DNA from: Euglena gracilis
Lineage: Eukaryota > Euglenida > Euglenophyceae > Euglenales
NCBI GenBank assembly: GCA_039621445.1
Contig: CP154955.1
Coordinates: 6,680,010 to 6,744,009, forward strand
DNA length: 64,000 bases
Reading direction: 5' to 3'
Shown: positions 51,101 through 64,000 of the stretch, piece by piece
How the letters are laid out: each line of letters starts with the position of its first letter
How positions within the stretch are numbered: the first letter of the stretch is position 1
Position numbers and translations under genes: made by a program
The notes under the pieces: model-generated
What the model saw: only the letters and a program-made list of their open reading frames with translations
Told to the model about the DNA's origin: nothing
The model's database searches: none

Positions 51101-51885
51101 TCTAAACTGCTGCAGATCTTCGTCCATTTTCGGCCAGCTCTCCTGAAGGTAGGTTAATACCACAGGAACGTCATCATCCTTCGTTTTCGAAGGTTCGGCG
51201 GATTTTCCGCCCTTGCCTGCTGGGGCTCCGGCAGATTTTCCGCCTTTGCCTGGAGCTGGCCAAGCGGCTTTTCCGCCTTTGCCAGGTCATGCTTTCCCAC
51301 CTTTCTCCTGGCCTTTACCTTTTCCTTTACCCTTGCCCTTTCCTTTACCCTTACCTTTAGTGTTAGACAGCCATTCGAATGTTGCCCAGTAACCCCAGTA
51401 TTCTGCGTCTTCTGGTGTATACACAGGGTAAGTCACGGATTGCGTGCTGGGCGTTTGAGCAAATTCCTGCTCAGCGTCACCACGATTCGAGTAAACCGGT
51501 GCGACCGGGGGTGGTCGGGTTTCCTGACGTGCCCGTTCTGGCGTCACGTCTCGCGCTGGCGGAGCTTCCTCCTCAGCGTCGACGTGCATCGCCGCGTGCG
51601 TATTTTCCGACCTCGGCGAGCGGCGCTGTGGCTGCGGCTTCAGATTTTCCGGGCCGCGGTCACACTCGACGGCGGTCTTGAGGGTCGTGCTGATGGCGCT
51701 TCCGCCACAGCAACGTCCTGCTGTCGTGCTGATTGACTCGATCGTGATGGAGCTGGGACTCCTGTGAGAGCCGACACAGCAGCATCATACTGCTGGCGCT
51801 CTTCTCTCGTCATTTTCGCCCGGGCAGGGTATCCCCGGCCAGCGGAAACAGGGGGGCGACGTGCTATTTGTCGTTGGATCGTCAC
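48186..51885 (-). pseudogene. E3 gag-like region, multiply frameshifted
   Basis: Minus-strand ORFs in order: 51885-51640 (Arg/Ala-rich, RQQYDAAVSAL); 51589-51287 (ends in KGKGKGKG repeats); 51163-50822 (helical, ending FWELWFWLGYPCHKFG); 50846-50466 and 50048-49767 (Pro/Glu/Thr-rich); 49879-48566 (437 codons: Pro/Ser/Gly-rich start, then WIEPLFCQGRKW, CTVCHKMYN, CAALVCAKCVDSWTHKH and CVNCLRGTFW, a Cys-rich zinc-type domain); 48602-48186 (helical tail). The aromatic block and the following cysteine block match the E4 region in order. Position upstream of E3 pol suggests gag or a gag-like accessory protein. I do not recognise the Cys domain. Confidence 0.5.
51304..51362. repeat. (CCTTTA/CCTTTT)n hexanucleotide repeat
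   Basis: Roughly ten hexamers encoding alternating Lys-Gly on the minus strand; within the E3 gag-like region. Confidence 0.9.
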
Positions 51886-51960
51886 AGCATGTTCATACTG
51901 TTGACGCTCCTCCTCGGAGTCGAACGGCCGGCAAGTCCACGGTTTAACGGGTTCACCATA

Positions 51961-52260
51961 GGGGGGCCTCTGTGGGTCCCCCCCTTGATTGAATCATTGG
52001 GAATTGAGGAATAATTGTTGGAGGGGTTCCCCTCCCTCCATAAGGGCCACTGTGGGTCCCTTTTCCTCCTGGGGCTGGGTCAATGAAAGGGCCACTGTTG
52101 CTCCCTTTATCCCCCATTTTTGGCAGAGGGCCTCTGTGGGTCCCTCGGGGGATTTCTCCAGCAGCTGCCTTAGCTTCTTGGTGGCCACTGTGGGTCCACC
52201 CTGCTGGTGCTTTAGCTTCTTGGTTGTCACTGTGGGTCTACACTGCTGGACTACAAGGTT
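51961..52260. repeat. Imperfect CACTGTGGGTCC-type minisatellite
   Basis: (GGCC)(A/T)CTGTGGGTCC recurs about seven times at irregular 35-55 bp spacing (for example near 51967, 52048, 52133, 52188, 52228), often followed by TTAGCTTCTTGG. Confidence 0.7.
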
Positions 52261-52261
52261 T

Positions 52262-52891
52262 CTATTTATAACGTTTTATCAATAATCCATCTTGTGGTCT
52301 TCCAGGCCTTGATTTCTTCTTGGCCTCCAACCCCATTGGAAATCTGGGGGGGCTGCTGTGGCCCCCCCTTGTCCCCTTGAGAGGGGCTGTTGTGATAGAT
52401 GAATTGGGGGGGTTGGACAGACCTTTTCTGCCCCTTCCTGAGGGGATTTGCTTGAAAAACTGGCCCCCATGGCCCCTGTGGTGTTGACCTCCTTGGCCTT
52501 GATTCCATCTCCCCATCTTCTGGCCAATTTGTGCCCAGGCTGCTGGGCGCCTTTGTGGGAGATGCCCCTGATGTGTGGGCTTTGATTGGCCAAGCATTTT
52601 GCATTTGAAGCATTTTGGGCCCCCATGGCCCATTCTTTGCCCACAAAGGGCTGGTGCTGGCTTCTGTCTTCTGGGCCTTCTGGCCACTGTGGTCCAAGGA
52701 CCGTGGCCGTCACTGGGGGGGGTTTTGGGCTGGGAAATTTCTGGGGTGGGGGGCTGGGTGGGAAGAACGGCCACGGTTTGCCACGTGATGACCGCATCTC
52801 CAAGTTCTCCAGCTGCTGCGGCATCTGCTCCAGGACGTCCGCGGCCGTGAAATTCCAATTTCTTCTCAACTGCATTGTTCATTGAAGTCAA
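52262..52891 (-). CDS. Zinc-knuckle-like ORF, possible retroelement ORF1/gag
   Basis: 209 codons. N-terminal Ala/Gly/Pro-rich; GPWTTVARRPRRQKP at about 85-99, a pattern seen in non-LTR ORF1 proteins; then KCFKCKMLGQSKPTHQGH, resembling a CCHC zinc knuckle but with the second half altered (no final Cys). The tail is Gly/Gln/Arg/Pro-rich. It could be an RNA-binding retroelement protein. Overlapping frames on both strands are also open because of composition, so confidence is modest. Confidence 0.4.
   Translation of the reverse strand: MTSMNNAVEKKLEFHGRGRPGADAAAAGELGDAVITWQTVAVLPTQPPTPEISQPKTPPSDGHGPWTTVARRPRRQKPAPALCGQRMGHGGPKCFKCKMLGQSKPTHQGHLPQRRPAAWAQIGQKMGRWNQGQGGQHHRGHGGQFFKQIPSGRGRKGLSNPPNSSITTAPLKGTRGGHSSPPRFPMGLEAKKKSRPGRPQDGLLIKRYK

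Positions 52892-64000
<11,109 letters not shown>

Noticed and set aside
51304-51362. Interstitial telomere repeat
   Set aside because: The unit CCTTTA/CCTTTT does not match known telomere repeats and encodes Lys-Gly in a gag-like ORF.

Overview
This is repeat-rich nuclear DNA from a eukaryote, most likely a protist or alga. The evidence is several chromodomain-bearing Ty3/gypsy retrotransposons, candidate spliceosomal exons, long microsatellites and a large GC-rich tandem array. Nothing looks prokaryotic: there are no operons, ribosome-binding sites or rRNA operon. Cytosine methyltransferases inside retrotransposons have been described in dinoflagellates and charophyte algae, which fits, but the window does not identify the species.

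Layout. 1-7.2 kb: a minus-strand proline-rich ORF open to the left edge, a probable two-exon minus-strand gene, and exon-like pieces of a plus-strand gene ending at 7151. 8.2-12.0 kb: a frameshifted minus-strand gag-like region (called E4 here). 13.57-40.41 kb: a plus-strand LTR retrotransposon ('outer') with 654/655-bp LTRs and a 4-bp target duplication. Its gag is interrupted by a second, minus-strand element of related type ('inner', 14884-27734, 709/706-bp LTRs, 4-bp target duplication). A 1.66-kb non-autonomous element (31564-33219) sits in the outer element's methyltransferase region. 40.4-52 kb: remains of another minus-strand chromodomain retroelement (E3), with pol at 42.2-46.0 kb and gag-like ORFs at 48.2-51.9 kb related by eye to E4. 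52.3-52.9 kb: a zinc-knuckle-like ORF. 53.65-64.0 kb: about 11.6 copies of an 892-bp GC-rich tandem repeat running off the window.

The most interesting system is the inner/outer retrotransposon family. Read across both copies, its order is: long coiled-coil Gag, Gag with a G/K/N/Y-rich tail, an in-frame TAG, a C5-cytosine-methyltransferase-like domain (FSGKGS, PCTEYS, ENPRTG), a second NPPW methyltransferase-like domain, protease, reverse transcriptase, RNase H, integrase and chromodomain. Both copies place the first gag ATG across the LTR/primer-binding-site junction and keep a single TAG in the same frame between Gag and the methyltransferase, suggesting stop-codon readthrough. The outer copy is older (LTRs roughly 2% different by eye) and keeps integrase plus chromodomain in one frame. 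The inner copy is very young (LTRs nearly identical) and keeps protease-RT-RNase H in one frame. Both carry many single-base frameshifts, mostly in homopolymers, so some may be assembly errors.
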